Notes under the pieces: generated by a model | What the model was told of the DNA's origin: nothing | The model's input: only the letters and a program-made list of their open reading frames with translations | Database searches by the model: none | NCBI RefSeq assembly: GCF_008932115.1 | Contig: NZ_CP044543.1 | Coordinates: 1,984,001-2,048,000 of the forward strand | Direction: 5' to 3' | Source: Bradyrhizobium betae | Lineage (GTDB): Bacteria; Pseudomonadota; Alphaproteobacteria; Rhizobiales; Xanthobacteraceae | DNA: 64,000 nucleotides | Position numbers and translations under genes: made by a program | Part shown: in pieces, positions 28,712 to 37,091 of the stretch | How the letters are laid out: each line of letters starts with the position of its first letter | Numbering within the stretch: the first letter of the stretch is position 1

Positions 28712-29161
28712 ACCCTTGGCCTCCAGATTGACCCCAGGCCGCGAAAATGAATCACCTCTCTGATTCGTGAAAGAAAAATTTATCGGCAGTTGCGTTGCAG
28801 CCACGAAATAACAAGACGTGTTGGCTTTTGAGTCACACTGCCGCCTGCGACAAAGATACAAACCGCAACGAAACGCCTTTCGCGCGAGCATTCGTGCGTT
28901 TTTCAGGCAGTTGCGCCGGAAAATCCAAATGCAACCTCCCCGCGCAAACCTGCTCGCAGCTCTCTTTCATCGCACGCGGTTGGAATTGTCGCAGGCGTCC
29001 GCGCACGCAGGCGAACAAAAGGAGTCCGGTAGCTGTCGCGTGGCTGATGAGTCCTCGGCGAGCCGGGCCGGACACGCAAATGCCCGGGCACGTCTAGCGC
29101 GAAACCGCGCGGCAGCCCGGGCATGGAGGAGTTTCAGGGAAGGAACGCGCTTGCCGCGGGC
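28712..29161. other. Gene-free region upstream of parA
   Basis: This 450-bp interval shows no convincing ORF in codon bias or ribosome sites. It contains a likely parA promoter region and, at 29080-29124, a 10-bp perfect stem (ATGCCCGGGC / GCCCGGGCAT) that could end the periplasmic-protein gene transcript on the minus strand. No other repeat was recognised. Confidence 0.5.
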
Positions 29162-29509
29162 TCAGCCCTCGGTCTTTTTCTTCTTGGTCGCCTTCGGCGG
29201 CTTGGCGCTCGTCTTCGCCGCTTTGGGTGCGATGTCGGTCGGCTTGCCGGCGCGGGCTTCGGACGGCTCGGGGCCCTGGCGGAAGAACGGCCGGCACTGC
29301 GGCGAGAGCTGCGTCTTCTTGCGGATCATGCAGGCGGTGATGGCATCGACGTTCGGCACGAACTCGCTGCACAGCCGCATCGCATCGGGCGAGCAGGCCT
29401 GCTGCTCCTCCTGCGTGTAGGCAAAGCCTGTGCCCGGCTGGACCAGAACGGCCAAGGCAAGCCCCGAGACGGCCGCAAGAACGGACTTCTGAAAACGGAA
29501 CGCCGGCAT
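29162..29509 (-). CDS. Small secreted protein with Cys-rich core
   Basis: A 115-residue precursor with a signal peptide (SVLAAVSGLALAVLVQPGTGFA). The mature part starts YTQEEQQACSPDAMRLCSEFVPN and contains ITACMIRKKTQLSPQCRPFF, giving four Cys in a spacing seen in small rhizobial periplasmic proteins. The C-terminus is a Lys/Ala/Pro-rich tail (KAAKTSAKPPKATKKKK), likely disordered and basic. ATG 29509 has AGGGGG 6 nt upstream. Function is unknown; similar proteins are annotated as hypothetical. Confidence 0.75.
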   Translation of the reverse strand: MPAFRFQKSVLAAVSGLALAVLVQPGTGFAYTQEEQQACSPDAMRLCSEFVPNVDAITACMIRKKTQLSPQCRPFFRQGPEPSEARAGKPTDIAPKAAKTSAKPPKATKKKKTEG

Positions 29510-29647
29510 CGATACCCCCTGCATGTCGAGTCGGGGCGGAGTGTGGGTGAACGGCGGTTCGTTGGCAACGCGCGGGAATGCGAAAGGCGCGACGTGTGCG
29601 CTCTCGGCAACAGGCGGGAGAGCGGGCGCGGGACAAACTGCACTTTC

Positions 29648-29756
29648 AGCTGTCGTCACCCGCGAAGGCGGGTGACCCAGTATTCCAGAGACGTCAAACG
29701 TACCCCCGATAAGCCGCGGCGTACTGGATCCCCCGCCTTCGCGGGGGATGACAGCT
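29648..29756. repeat. Palindromic dispersed repeat, family E
   Basis: Ends AGCTGTCGTC and GATGACAGCT bound a 109-bp element with hairpins CCCGCGAAGGCGGG and CCCCCGCCTTCGCGGGGG and inner CAGTATTCCAG / GTACTGGAT. It lies upstream of the secreted-protein gene. Confidence 0.78.
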
Positions 29757-29768
29757 GCCTACAGTGCC

Positions 29769-29811
29769 CCTCCAAAACAAAGCCGCGAAAACAACCCCAT
29801 GCACAGTAGCC
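29769..29811. repeat. Short dispersed repeat, family C, copy 2
   Basis: It matches 17010-17053 in the core CCCCATGCACAGTAGCC and the A-rich block before it. It fills the gap between the family E palindrome and the AEC transporter promoter region. Confidence 0.65.
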
Positions 29812-29955
29812 AAGCCCAGGCGAACACAGCGGATTCCAGATGCACTTACGGATTTTACGAATTTTTCTTTGACACGTCGGGCAAAACAGCGGCATAATGC
29901 GATCATCGGAAAAGTGAGGGGTGGCCTGTCCAAGTCCCCGTGAAGCGAGGGGCGC

Positions 29956-30900
29956 ATGGCCACCGTTCTGATCGTCGCGCCGGTGTTCGCCCTGATCGCC
30001 GCCGGCTATGCCGCGGTGCTGTTTCGCTTCGTCTCGGAGACCGCGCACAAGGGCATCTCCGAATTCGCCTTCAGCATCGCGATCCCGGCGCTGCTGTTCC
30101 GCACCATTGTCGTATCGGAATTCCCCGACGTCAGCCCCTGGCGGATGTGGGGCGCCTATTACGGCGCGCTCGCGATCATCTGGATCGCGGCGCTGGCGAT
30201 CTCGACGCTGCTGCGCGCGCGCCGCGAAGACAGCGAGGACGGCGTCGTGTTCGCGATCGGCTCGGTCTACGGCAACATCGTGATGCTCGGCATTCCGCTC
30301 GTGCTCTCGGCGCTGGGCAACGAGGCGGCGGGCCCGATGGCGCTGATCCTGTCGGTGAACACGCCGCTGCTCTGGCTGTGCGGCATCCTGCAGATGGAGC
30401 TTGTCAGCCGCAAGCAAGGCGGCTCGCCGCTGGCGGTGATCCGGCCCGTGCTGGCGGATCTCGCGCGCAATCCGCTGATGCTGGGGATCGGCTTTGGCGT
30501 GGTCTGGCGCTTTACCGGTCTGGGCCTCAATCCCGTCGTCGACAAGACGATCGAGCTGCTGGCACAGGCGGGCTCGCCGGCGGCGCTGATCGCGCTCGGC
30601 ATCAATCTGTTCCGGTTCGAGGTGAAGGGCGAGATGTTCAGCGTCGTCGTGCTGTGCGCGCTCAAGCTGCTCGCGATGCCGGCGGCCGCGTTCGTGCTGG
30701 CAAAACTGCTCGCTTTGCCGCCGGTCGCAGCCGGCGTGATCGTGCTGTTCGCGGCGATGCCGACCGGCGCCAACGCGTACATCTTCGCGGTTCAATACAA
30801 GCGGATGGTGAACCCGGTATCGGGCGCGGTCGCGCTGGGCACGCTGCTGGCGGCGGTGACGTTGCCGGTGGTGGTCATGGTGGTGGCACGTCTCAGCTAG
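29956..30900 (+). CDS. AEC-family transporter
   Basis: A 314-residue membrane protein with about ten spans, matching the auxin efflux carrier (AEC) family, which moves organic anions such as malate or malonate. Typical features are the GISEFAFSIAIPALLFR start motif, FAIGSVYGNIVMLGIPLV with the conserved N in helix 4, and PTGANAYIFAVQYKR near the end. The substrate is not predictable. It is transcribed alone. Confidence 0.87.
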   Translation: MATVLIVAPVFALIAAGYAAVLFRFVSETAHKGISEFAFSIAIPALLFRTIVVSEFPDVSPWRMWGAYYGALAIIWIAALAISTLLRARREDSEDGVVFAIGSVYGNIVMLGIPLVLSALGNEAAGPMALILSVNTPLLWLCGILQMELVSRKQGGSPLAVIRPVLADLARNPLMLGIGFGVVWRFTGLGLNPVVDKTIELLAQAGSPAALIALGINLFRFEVKGEMFSVVVLCALKLLAMPAAAFVLAKLLALPPVAAGVIVLFAAMPTGANAYIFAVQYKRMVNPVSGAVALGTLLAAVTLPVVVMVVARLS

Positions 30901-30925
30901 GCCGCCAGGCGCGTCCGCGCTGGGA

Positions 30926-31000
30926 TCAATGCAGTCCCAGGAACGACAGAATGGCGCCAACCACGACGACGAGACCGACGAGATAGATGATTCCGTTCAT
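30926..31000 (-). CDS. 24-residue hydrophobic microprotein
   Basis: A 24-residue ORF (MNGIIYLVGLVVVV... ending SFLGLH) that is almost entirely one membrane helix. It has a strong ribosome site, GAGGAG, about 8 nt before ATG 31000. Small proteins of this exact style are familiar in rhizobial genomes, but no role is known to me. It ends 25 bp from the AEC transporter stop, on the opposite strand. Confidence 0.6.
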   Translation of the reverse strand: MNGIIYLVGLVVVVGAILSFLGLH

Positions 31001-31157
31001 TGCTCAGCTCCTCAGCGTTGTCTGTCCCTGCCGCAACTACAAACACCCTGGCCGCCGAAAAGGTCCGTCGCGCCGATTGCCGATTTTTCCCGAATGAAGG
31101 AACGAATAGCCGCTCTGCCGCTTCTGAATCCGGAACTATTCGGCGGGAGAGAAATCG

Positions 31158-31328
31158 ATGCGGGCCTGGCACCAGATCGCGAGTGCGACGACGACGATTG
31201 CATTTTCGATTTGTCTCTTCATGGCGTCGCAGATGTACGTGACCTCGCGCGCATCCGCGGCCGAATCCGCAACATTGCAAGTCCTGAAGCTGCGAAACGC
31301 GGGATATCGCGCGCTGCACGCTCATTGA
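31158..31328 (+). CDS. Small hypothetical protein, possibly secreted or membrane
   Basis: A 56-residue ORF with GGAGAG 7 nt before ATG 31158. The N-terminus has a hydrophobic stretch (TTTIAFSICLFMASQMYV) that could be a signal peptide or one membrane span, then SRASAAESATLQVLKLRNAG. No family is recognised. It may be cotranscribed with the 93-residue ORF 10 bp downstream. Confidence 0.5.
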   Translation: MRAWHQIASATTTIAFSICLFMASQMYVTSRASAAESATLQVLKLRNAGYRALHAH

Positions 31329-31338
31329 GCCGGATCGG

Positions 31339-31620
31339 ATGTCGCTTGCCATATCGCTGATCGTGGACGGCTATGTGCGCCTCGCGGATCGCGACGCTCT
31401 GGAGACGCTGCGCGCCCACCGTGCCAAGATGCTGGAAGCGGCGACGGCCGTCGCCGAAATGGACACCAGCGGGATGATTGCCACGCTCAACGAGGACATC
31501 GAGATCATCGATGCCGGATTGTCTCGACTGAAGGCCTGGCGGGAGGAGCAGGAGCGCGCATCCGGCAGGCCCGAGGCAACGCCTCTCAACGACATCGCGC
31601 GTGGCGACCCGCATGAGTAA
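31339..31620 (+). CDS. Hypothetical coiled-coil-like protein (93 aa)
   Basis: A 93-residue charged, helical protein: DRDALETLRAHRAKMLEAAT, then MIATLNEDIEIIDAGLSRLKAW and an acidic C-terminus. The heptad-like spacing suggests a short coiled coil. No known domain is recognised. It follows the 56-residue ORF by 10 bp. Third-position G/C bias supports coding. Confidence 0.55.
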   Translation: MSLAISLIVDGYVRLADRDALETLRAHRAKMLEAATAVAEMDTSGMIATLNEDIEIIDAGLSRLKAWREEQERASGRPEATPLNDIARGDPHE

Positions 31621-31842
31621 TGGCGGGAGATCCAAGACCGCCTCGAAACATCCGCACACGACAAGCTGCCCGGTTTGCCTCAGGTCGCAACCGGCGTGAT
31701 CGTGCGGGTAGCCACAGATCGTCGGTCCCGAGCACTTAACCCGGCGTGATGTTGACTTAACTCAATGCGAAGCTGGTCGATTGCCTTCAGCTGAATTCTT
31801 GAACCGATAAATTGCGCCGAACATTGCGTGAAGGACGCTCGC

Positions 31843-33195
31843 ATGCAGAACCTCAAACGCACATTTTGGGGCACGCTCGTGCTTCTGGTGCTGCTGTGGC
31901 TGATTGCGGAACCCTCCGTATTTCAGTCCGCCGCGTTCTTTGCTCTTCGTGGAGCGATGGTGCAGTTGAGCGGCATTCTCGCAATCGGATGCATGAGCGT
32001 CGCGATGATCCTGGCGCTGCGGCCGCGCTGGCCGGAGTCGTGGTTGGGCGGCCTCGACAAGATGTACCGCCTGCACAAATGGTTCGGCATCGCGGCCCTT
32101 GTTGTTGCCATCGTCCATTGGCTCTGGGCCAACGGCCCGAAATGGGCAGTCGGCTGGGGTTTGCTGGAGCGACCGGCACGTGGGGCAAGGCGCGCCATCG
32201 AGAATCCCGTCGAAGCGTTTCTTGCAGATCTCCACGGGACGGCGGAGGGCCTGGGCGAATGGGCTTTCTATGCCACGGTGGCACTGGTCGCGCTGGCTCT
32301 CATTCAATATTTTCCCTACCGCCTCTTCTACAAGACGCATCGGCTTCTCGCCCTTGCTTATCTGGTGCTGGTCTTTCACGGCATCGTGCTGATCAAGTTC
32401 AGCTACTGGACGTCTCCAGTCGGATGGGTGACGGCGGGGCTGCTTGCCAGCGGCACATGGGCCGCGGTTCTTGTACTCTTGCGGCGGGTGGGTGCAGGGC
32501 GGCAGGTCAAAGGCAGGATCACATCGCTGCAATATTATCCCGGCGTCACCTCGCTCGAGACCGAAATCGAGGTGCCCCACGGCTGGCCGGGCCACAAGCC
32601 GGGCCAGTTCGCCTTCGCCACGTCGGACGCATCGGAGGGCGCACATCCATACACCATCGCCTCCGGCTGGCACGCCGGGGACCCCAGGATCACCTTCATC
32701 ACCAAGGAACTGGGCGACCACACCAGGCGCTTGCGCCAGAAGCTCCGCGTTGGGCAGGAAGTGACGGTGGAGGGACCCTACGGCTGCTTCACCTTCGATG
32801 ACGACTGTCCGCACCAGATCTGGATCGGCGGCGGCATCGGCGTCACGCCTTTTGTCGCGCGCATGAAGCACATGGCCATGCAAAAGGACGCCCGCGATTG
32901 GCCTCAGGCGCAGGCGGTGGATCTTTTCCACACCACCGCCGATGTCGATGAGGAAGCGCTAGGCAAATTGGCAGCCGACGCCAAATCAGCCGATGTCCAC
33001 CTGCATCTTCTGATCGATGCTCGCGACGGGCGCCTGACCGGTGAACGAATTCGCCAATCCGTCCCACGATGGCGCGAGGCCAGCATCTGGTTTTGTGGCC
33101 CGACGGGATTCGGCGAAGCGCTGAAACGAGACTTTGCCGCGCATGACTTTCCCACCAAACATCGATTCCATCAGGAGCTGTTCGCGATGCGATAA
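31843..33195 (+). CDS. Ferric reductase-like flavohaem membrane protein
   Basis: About 450 residues combining a ferric-reductase transmembrane domain with a ferredoxin-reductase-type FAD/NAD module. Haem-ligand His pairs are seen in KMYRLHKWFGIAALVVAIVHWLW and RLLALAYLVLVFHGIVLIK. The soluble part has HPYTIASGW (FAD), VEGPYGCFTFD and IGGGIGVTPFVARM (NAD). It would carry electrons across the inner membrane from NAD(P)H to Fe(III) or another acceptor. ATG 31843 has AAGGA 7 nt upstream; GTG 31828 is in frame. It is followed by a broken transposase. Confidence 0.88.
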   Translation: MQNLKRTFWGTLVLLVLLWLIAEPSVFQSAAFFALRGAMVQLSGILAIGCMSVAMILALRPRWPESWLGGLDKMYRLHKWFGIAALVVAIVHWLWANGPKWAVGWGLLERPARGARRAIENPVEAFLADLHGTAEGLGEWAFYATVALVALALIQYFPYRLFYKTHRLLALAYLVLVFHGIVLIKFSYWTSPVGWVTAGLLASGTWAAVLVLLRRVGAGRQVKGRITSLQYYPGVTSLETEIEVPHGWPGHKPGQFAFATSDASEGAHPYTIASGWHAGDPRITFITKELGDHTRRLRQKLRVGQEVTVEGPYGCFTFDDDCPHQIWIGGGIGVTPFVARMKHMAMQKDARDWPQAQAVDLFHTTADVDEEALGKLAADAKSADVHLHLLIDARDGRLTGERIRQSVPRWREASIWFCGPTGFGEALKRDFAAHDFPTKHRFHQELFAMR

Positions 33196-33239
33196 CAGTG
33201 ACGCCGTCCAACTTAAAATGATCCAGCCGAGCATCTCGA

Positions 33240-33480
33240 TTGAACCTCGTGGATCAGACCAATCGCCGCAGCCAATCCGTCAGCGAACGGTTCCTGCGCC
33301 TGATGATTGAGAGCGGCATCGTTCGCAGCATGAGCCGATCCGGCAATGTGTGGGACAACGCGGCGATGGAGAGCTTCTTCTCGTCGTCGAAGACCGAGCG
33401 CAAGACCTGTCGCGCCAGGTGACGGAAGCTCGGCCCGACAGATCGAGGAGCACCGTCATCGCAATTTGCTAACCTCCGGG
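33240..33480 (+). pseudogene. IS3-family transposase (orfB) remnant
   Basis: A 60-codon fragment keeps the C-terminal catalytic region of IS3-type transposases: SERFLRLMIESGIVRSMSRS and GNVWDNAAMESFFSS (the third catalytic Glu), then SKTER. The upstream Asp region reads DQTNRRSQSVSE where DRGSQYxSE is expected, and a stop follows KTERKTCRAR, so it is broken at both ends. The remaining bases to about 33480 show no intact frame. It marks past mobility at the left edge of the accessory block. Confidence 0.8.
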
Positions 33481-33507
33481 TCCTGAGCCTGACGACGGCC
33501 GAAAGGC

Positions 33508-34182
33508 TTATTGAACACGCTGGCCCGCGCGCCAGGCCATCTCCCAGAAGTCTGTCTCGAGCCGGGTGGCTTCCTTGAAGATCGCAATCAGTTCTGCCTC
33601 GCGGGCCGGCGTGGCGTAGCGATCGGCGAGATGCTCCATGTGCGCTAGCGCCTTGGCCGCGACCTCTTGATATGGCGCGCCGGCATATTCGCCGATCCAG
33701 ACGCGATAGGCGTTCGTCGCGGCGTCCGCATGGGGACGCGCGGCGAGCCGCGTCGCGATCTCCGCATAGCCGATCACGCAAGGCGCCAGCGCCACCTTGA
33801 GCGCCAGCAGATCGCCGCGCATGCCGGCGTCGAGCACGTAGCGCGTATAGGCCAGCATCTCGGCCGCCGGCGGGGCCTGTTCAAGATCGGCCGGGGACAG
33901 ACCCCAATCGGCACAGAGTTTGACATGCAGGTTCATCTCGACATCGAGGATGGCCGATAGGCCGGCGGATGCTTCACGCATGTCGGCAAGCCGAGGCGAC
34001 TTGTAGACCGCGAGCGCGTAGGCGCGCGCAAACTCGATGAGGAACAGGTAGTCCTGAACGAGGTAGTGACGGAACGCCGCTTCGGGGAGCGAGCCGTCCG
34101 CCAATCCGTTGGTGAAGGGATGCTCGGTGTAGGCCCGCCACTCACCGGATGCTGCTGTCTTAAGACGCTCGAAGAAGGTCAC
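33508..34182 (-). CDS. tenA: TenA-family thiaminase II / aminopyrimidine aminohydrolase
   Basis: A 224-residue helical TenA protein, which hydrolyses thiamine or salvages the amino-pyrimidine from thiamine breakdown. The nucleophile Cys is in VALAPCVIGYAEI, the catalytic Glu near the C-terminus is in LETDFWEMAWR, and the N-terminal FRHYLVQDYLFLIEFARAYALAV block is characteristic. No TPP riboswitch was recognised upstream, and no other thiamine gene is nearby. It stands between the IS3 remnant and the low-GC pair on the other strand. Confidence 0.9.
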   Translation of the reverse strand: MTFFERLKTAASGEWRAYTEHPFTNGLADGSLPEAAFRHYLVQDYLFLIEFARAYALAVYKSPRLADMREASAGLSAILDVEMNLHVKLCADWGLSPADLEQAPPAAEMLAYTRYVLDAGMRGDLLALKVALAPCVIGYAEIATRLAARPHADAATNAYRVWIGEYAGAPYQEVAAKALAHMEHLADRYATPAREAELIAIFKEATRLETDFWEMAWRAGQRVQ

Positions 34183-34384
34183 GATGGTTTTTGCCTGGGT
34201 TGGTTTTTCATGAACGTCTTTGGGTCGCTAGCGATAGCGCATTGCGAAGCGAGGAGATACGGCGCCGCGGACAAAACTAGCTGTGAGAAGCGTTGCGGAC
34301 ACTCCCCGCGCCGAGAGTTTGGTACATTGTCACTGTGATTCCATCTCTATCATTGAGTGGGGTAACTGAAAGGGAGGGCCGAAG

Positions 34385-35272
34385 ATGACCGTTGGAATGG
34401 CGCGTCGATTTGGCGATCGCATGCTTATCGCTACGGATACAATGATCCACGATGAAGCAACAGCAAAGCGCAACCTGATTCCTGGGAGAGTAAAGGCTAT
34501 TGTCCTCTGTGAGGATGTTTCGGTCGCCTATGCAGGGACGGTGGGATACGCGCTCCCCGCCATCCAGGAAGCCGCTGCAATTGCGCGTGGCGGCCGTCGC
34601 ATCGAAGACGTGATCAGACCATTGAGAAACGCCTGCGCTGAGAGTGCAGCCAGGGGTGAAAAATTTCAGACAGAGTTTCTCGTGGCATCGCACCGCAGCA
34701 GAGCCACTATGTTCAAGATTTGGAAAGACGGATTGATCACTGAGAACAATGATCGTCTATGGATAGGGCAGCCTGACGTTGTTACCGCAATTGAGAGCAT
34801 TGAGGCTGAGACGCCAACGGGCCTCGCGCATAGCACCACCATCCCATTCATGCCCCCTGAAGAGCACCGCTTCACCTCCGCCATCAACCAAATTGCGACG
34901 CAGCCGGCACGTTTCTTGAGTAGCAGTGTGGGAGGATTTATGATCACGGTCCTAGCGTCGCCGTTCGGACACACCTATCAACATATAGTAGGGGCCACGA
35001 TGCTCCAGGACATCGAGTTCGATAAAGCCAGAGGCGAAGAACAGCATGCCGAACAGCAAACCGGAATAAATTATTACACCTACCAAATCCTAGCGAATTT
35101 TTGGAGAGGTGCAGCAGTCGTTGCAGCATATCTCGAGCAACCGAGACTTGGCTTTCTATATCGTCCACTCGAATGGGACGGCGTTGAGACGTTCAGAGAA
35201 ACGACTGCTGAAGAGCTTTTAGGCCGTGTCCGTGAAGTGGCAACTGCGATGGGGGCCGTTGAACGGATTTAG
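34385..35272 (+). CDS. Putative proteasome-like Ntn hydrolase
   Basis: A 295-residue protein resembling the proteasome beta/HslV fold at its start. Met is followed directly by Thr (MTVGMARRFGDRMLIATDTM), so Met removal would expose an N-terminal Thr nucleophile; the Asp in IATDT is then residue 17 of the mature chain, as in proteasome subunits. GRVKAIVLCEDVSVAYAGTVG matches the Lys33 strand and following Gly-rich turn of HslV-like proteins, with a loop three residues longer. The C-terminal ~110 residues are an extension of unknown nature. A strong GGGAGG site precedes ATG. GC is visibly lower than in neighbours, suggesting transfer. No ATPase partner is seen. Catalytic activity is inferred. 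Confidence 0.62.
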   Translation: MTVGMARRFGDRMLIATDTMIHDEATAKRNLIPGRVKAIVLCEDVSVAYAGTVGYALPAIQEAAAIARGGRRIEDVIRPLRNACAESAARGEKFQTEFLVASHRSRATMFKIWKDGLITENNDRLWIGQPDVVTAIESIEAETPTGLAHSTTIPFMPPEEHRFTSAINQIATQPARFLSSSVGGFMITVLASPFGHTYQHIVGATMLQDIEFDKARGEEQHAEQQTGINYYTYQILANFWRGAAVVAAYLEQPRLGFLYRPLEWDGVETFRETTAEELLGRVREVATAMGAVERI

Positions 35273-35329
35273 AACCACAGTGACCAATCAAGCACTGACA
35301 CCGTAATCACGACTCAAACATAAGGCAGT

Positions 35330-36163
35330 ATGCAAAAGCCGCCGGCCGTTTTCGATCATCTCGGTCCGTACGCGCAGCCTCCGGCTGTCGCCGAATGCTA
35401 CCGCATGAATGAGCGCTTGTGGCTGAAATATCTAGAGTTGGCTGGCGACTACGAGCACGAGGATAACCAAAGCCGCGAATTCCAGATTGTTCGCATGCTC
35501 CATATTGCCGAGATCACGAGTAGCGCAGTCCGACTAAACGCGAGCTGGGGTCTGACACCCGCCGCTATGTCACTACTCCGCGATCGGTACGAGCAAACTG
35601 TGCGTTTTTCTTGGCTGGTCAGGAACCCGGACCCGCTCGCGTTTCAGAAATACGACCGCACCAAATTCGCCAAGATGGGTGATCTGGCGAAGGCCGCGAA
35701 GCCGGAGACCCGAGCGGATTTCGAGAAGCTATACGGACCTCTGCCTGCTTGGGCGACCGAACCGCTCACAAAGGAGCAGCGCACGTTTTTTCAAGAATGG
35801 TCCACCCTCGATCTTCGCTCAACGGCAAAGAAGCGCGACGAGCTTCCTCCGCTTTCCGACTTGCACATCGCTAAGGAGAAGCTGGCACCGTCATACGACG
35901 CCATCTATGCGCAGTTCAGTTCCGTCGCACATTACGATCGGTTTAGCCTAGAGTTCATGCAAGTGAACAAGTCGCCGGACGGTAGTCGGCATCTAGGCGC
36001 GCAACCTCATTGGCCGCGCATGCTCATCCTGCAGAACGCTCACTTCGACATTATTCAATGCTATGAAGCCGCACACATTTGCTACCAACGCGATGCTTCA
36101 CTGATATTCAATTCTTTCTTCTTTGAGTGGAACCAGCTGGCAAAGGAGATCGTGCCGCCATGA
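35330..36163 (+). CDS. Hypothetical helical protein, DUF5677-like
   Basis: A 277-residue, largely helical protein with no signal peptide. The pattern RMLHIAEITSSAVRLNASWG ... LLRDRYEQTVRFSWLVRNPDP and a later YAQFSSVAHYDRFSLEF resembles DUF5677-type proteins, which are of unknown function and are often found in accessory regions. It lies 57 bp after the Ntn-hydrolase-like gene on the same strand and shares its lower GC, so the two form a probable operon. The family assignment is by pattern only and needs a profile search. Confidence 0.6.
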   Translation: MQKPPAVFDHLGPYAQPPAVAECYRMNERLWLKYLELAGDYEHEDNQSREFQIVRMLHIAEITSSAVRLNASWGLTPAAMSLLRDRYEQTVRFSWLVRNPDPLAFQKYDRTKFAKMGDLAKAAKPETRADFEKLYGPLPAWATEPLTKEQRTFFQEWSTLDLRSTAKKRDELPPLSDLHIAKEKLAPSYDAIYAQFSSVAHYDRFSLEFMQVNKSPDGSRHLGAQPHWPRMLILQNAHFDIIQCYEAAHICYQRDASLIFNSFFFEWNQLAKEIVPP

Positions 36164-36265
36164 GGGACCTGCGAGGCAACCTAGATTGAGTGCGAATTTC
36201 TCATCTGTCAGCAGCCATCTGGTCGATCAGTAAGAAGCCGGCGACGCAGAACAAATCATCTGCAT

Positions 36266-36342
36266 TGGTACAGTTGGGTGGGCTCGAACCACCGACCTCC
36301 TGTTCCACAGACAGGCGCTCTAACCAACTGAGCTACAACTGC
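36266..36342 (-). tRNA. tRNA-His (GTG)
   Basis: A complete 77-nt tRNA on the minus strand with encoded CCA (36266-36268). The anticodon arm CCTGT-CTGTGGA-ACAGG gives GTG (His). The D loop has GTTGG, and the T arm is GGTGG-TTCGAGC-CCACC. The acceptor GCAGTTG pairs with CAACTGT as G1-U72, the discriminator is A73, and there is no paired extra G before position 1, the form described for alphaproteobacterial tRNA-His. Confidence 0.95.
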
Positions 36343-36601
36343 ATCCTTGCGAGCCGCGCCTTGGGGCGCCCTTGAGGGCCGGTCACCTAGGGGGGCTGGA
36401 CGGGGCGGAAACTAGGTGCAACGGGCGTTTTTGGCAAGGCCGCAAACGGACGAAAACCCGGGGTAAATCACCCTCAGCGCAATGAAATCGGGCTTGAGGG
36501 CGACCGTCGCGAGGTTGCGCTCCCCTCGCCGGCCCGGAGGCGACACTCCCGATGAGGAGAGAGCCCTCTGCCGGCCTCTCCCGCGAGCGGGAGAGGTGAA
36601 G
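36343..36601. other. Gene-free region between tRNA-His and phasin
   Basis: No ORF is convincing. It holds the tRNA-His promoter side and, near 36570-36600, a palindromic element (CCTCTCCCGCGAGCGGGAGAGG) of a type also seen around 60797. Nothing else was recognised. Confidence 0.5.
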
Positions 36602-36628
36602 AAAAAACCCGGGCTTTCGGCCCGGGTT
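36602..36628 (-). terminator. Intrinsic terminator of the phasin gene
   Basis: On the minus strand the stem AACCCGGGC / GCCCGGGTT is followed by a T-run (plus-strand A 36602-36607), 29 bp after the phasin stop. Confidence 0.85.
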
Positions 36629-36656
36629 CTCAATCACTTCAAGACCAGCCGAAAGA

Positions 36657-37091
36657 TCAGGCGGCGGGCGGGTAGAGCTTGGCGGCGCTGGCCTTGATCG
36701 GCTCGGCGGCGGCGGTGGCGGCGCGCTGGGCGATCTCGGCGAGCTCCTTGGCCTGGGCCTGGAAGGTCTCGAGCTGGGTCTTGGAGTGGCCGGTCCACAG
36801 CGCGAACGCGTCCTGCGGCGACTTCACGCTGAACAGCTCCTGGGTGAACTCGAGCTGCGCCGTGGTGTTGGCCTTCATGAACTCCATCACCTTGGCAGCG
36901 TATTCGCTCGCGCCCTTGTGGGCGGAGGAGAACACGGCCTCGACGGTGCCGTTATGGCTCTCGGCGGCGTCCTTGAACTTGGCGTAGCTCTCGCGGGCCT
37001 GCGAAACGCCCTTCTCGGCGAACGCACGCATCTGCTCCGGAACCTCGAACGGGATGACGGAGGAAGAGAATGGATCAGTCGCACCTGTCAT
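36657..37091 (-). CDS. Phasin family protein
   Basis: A 144-residue phasin, a small amphipathic helical protein that coats polyhydroxyalkanoate granules. It shows the phasin pattern FEVPEQMRAFAEKGVSQARESYAKFKDAAE, VEAVFSSAHKGASEYAAKVMEFMKANTTAQLEFTQELFSVKSPQDAF in pieces, and an Ala/Lys-rich C-terminal helix. The upstream region has TTGTGCAGCGCAA and GTGCAATGCG stretches that resemble TGC/GCA repeats bound by PhaR-type repressors; this is weak inference. No phaC or phaR gene lies in this window. Confidence 0.88.
   Translation of the reverse strand: MTGATDPFSSSVIPFEVPEQMRAFAEKGVSQARESYAKFKDAAESHNGTVEAVFSSAHKGASEYAAKVMEFMKANTTAQLEFTQELFSVKSPQDAFALWTGHSKTQLETFQAQAKELAEIAQRAATAAAEPIKASAAKLYPPAA

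Noticed and set aside
34183..34384. TPP riboswitch upstream of tenA
   Set aside because: The conserved CTGAGA and related core elements are absent on the relevant strand.
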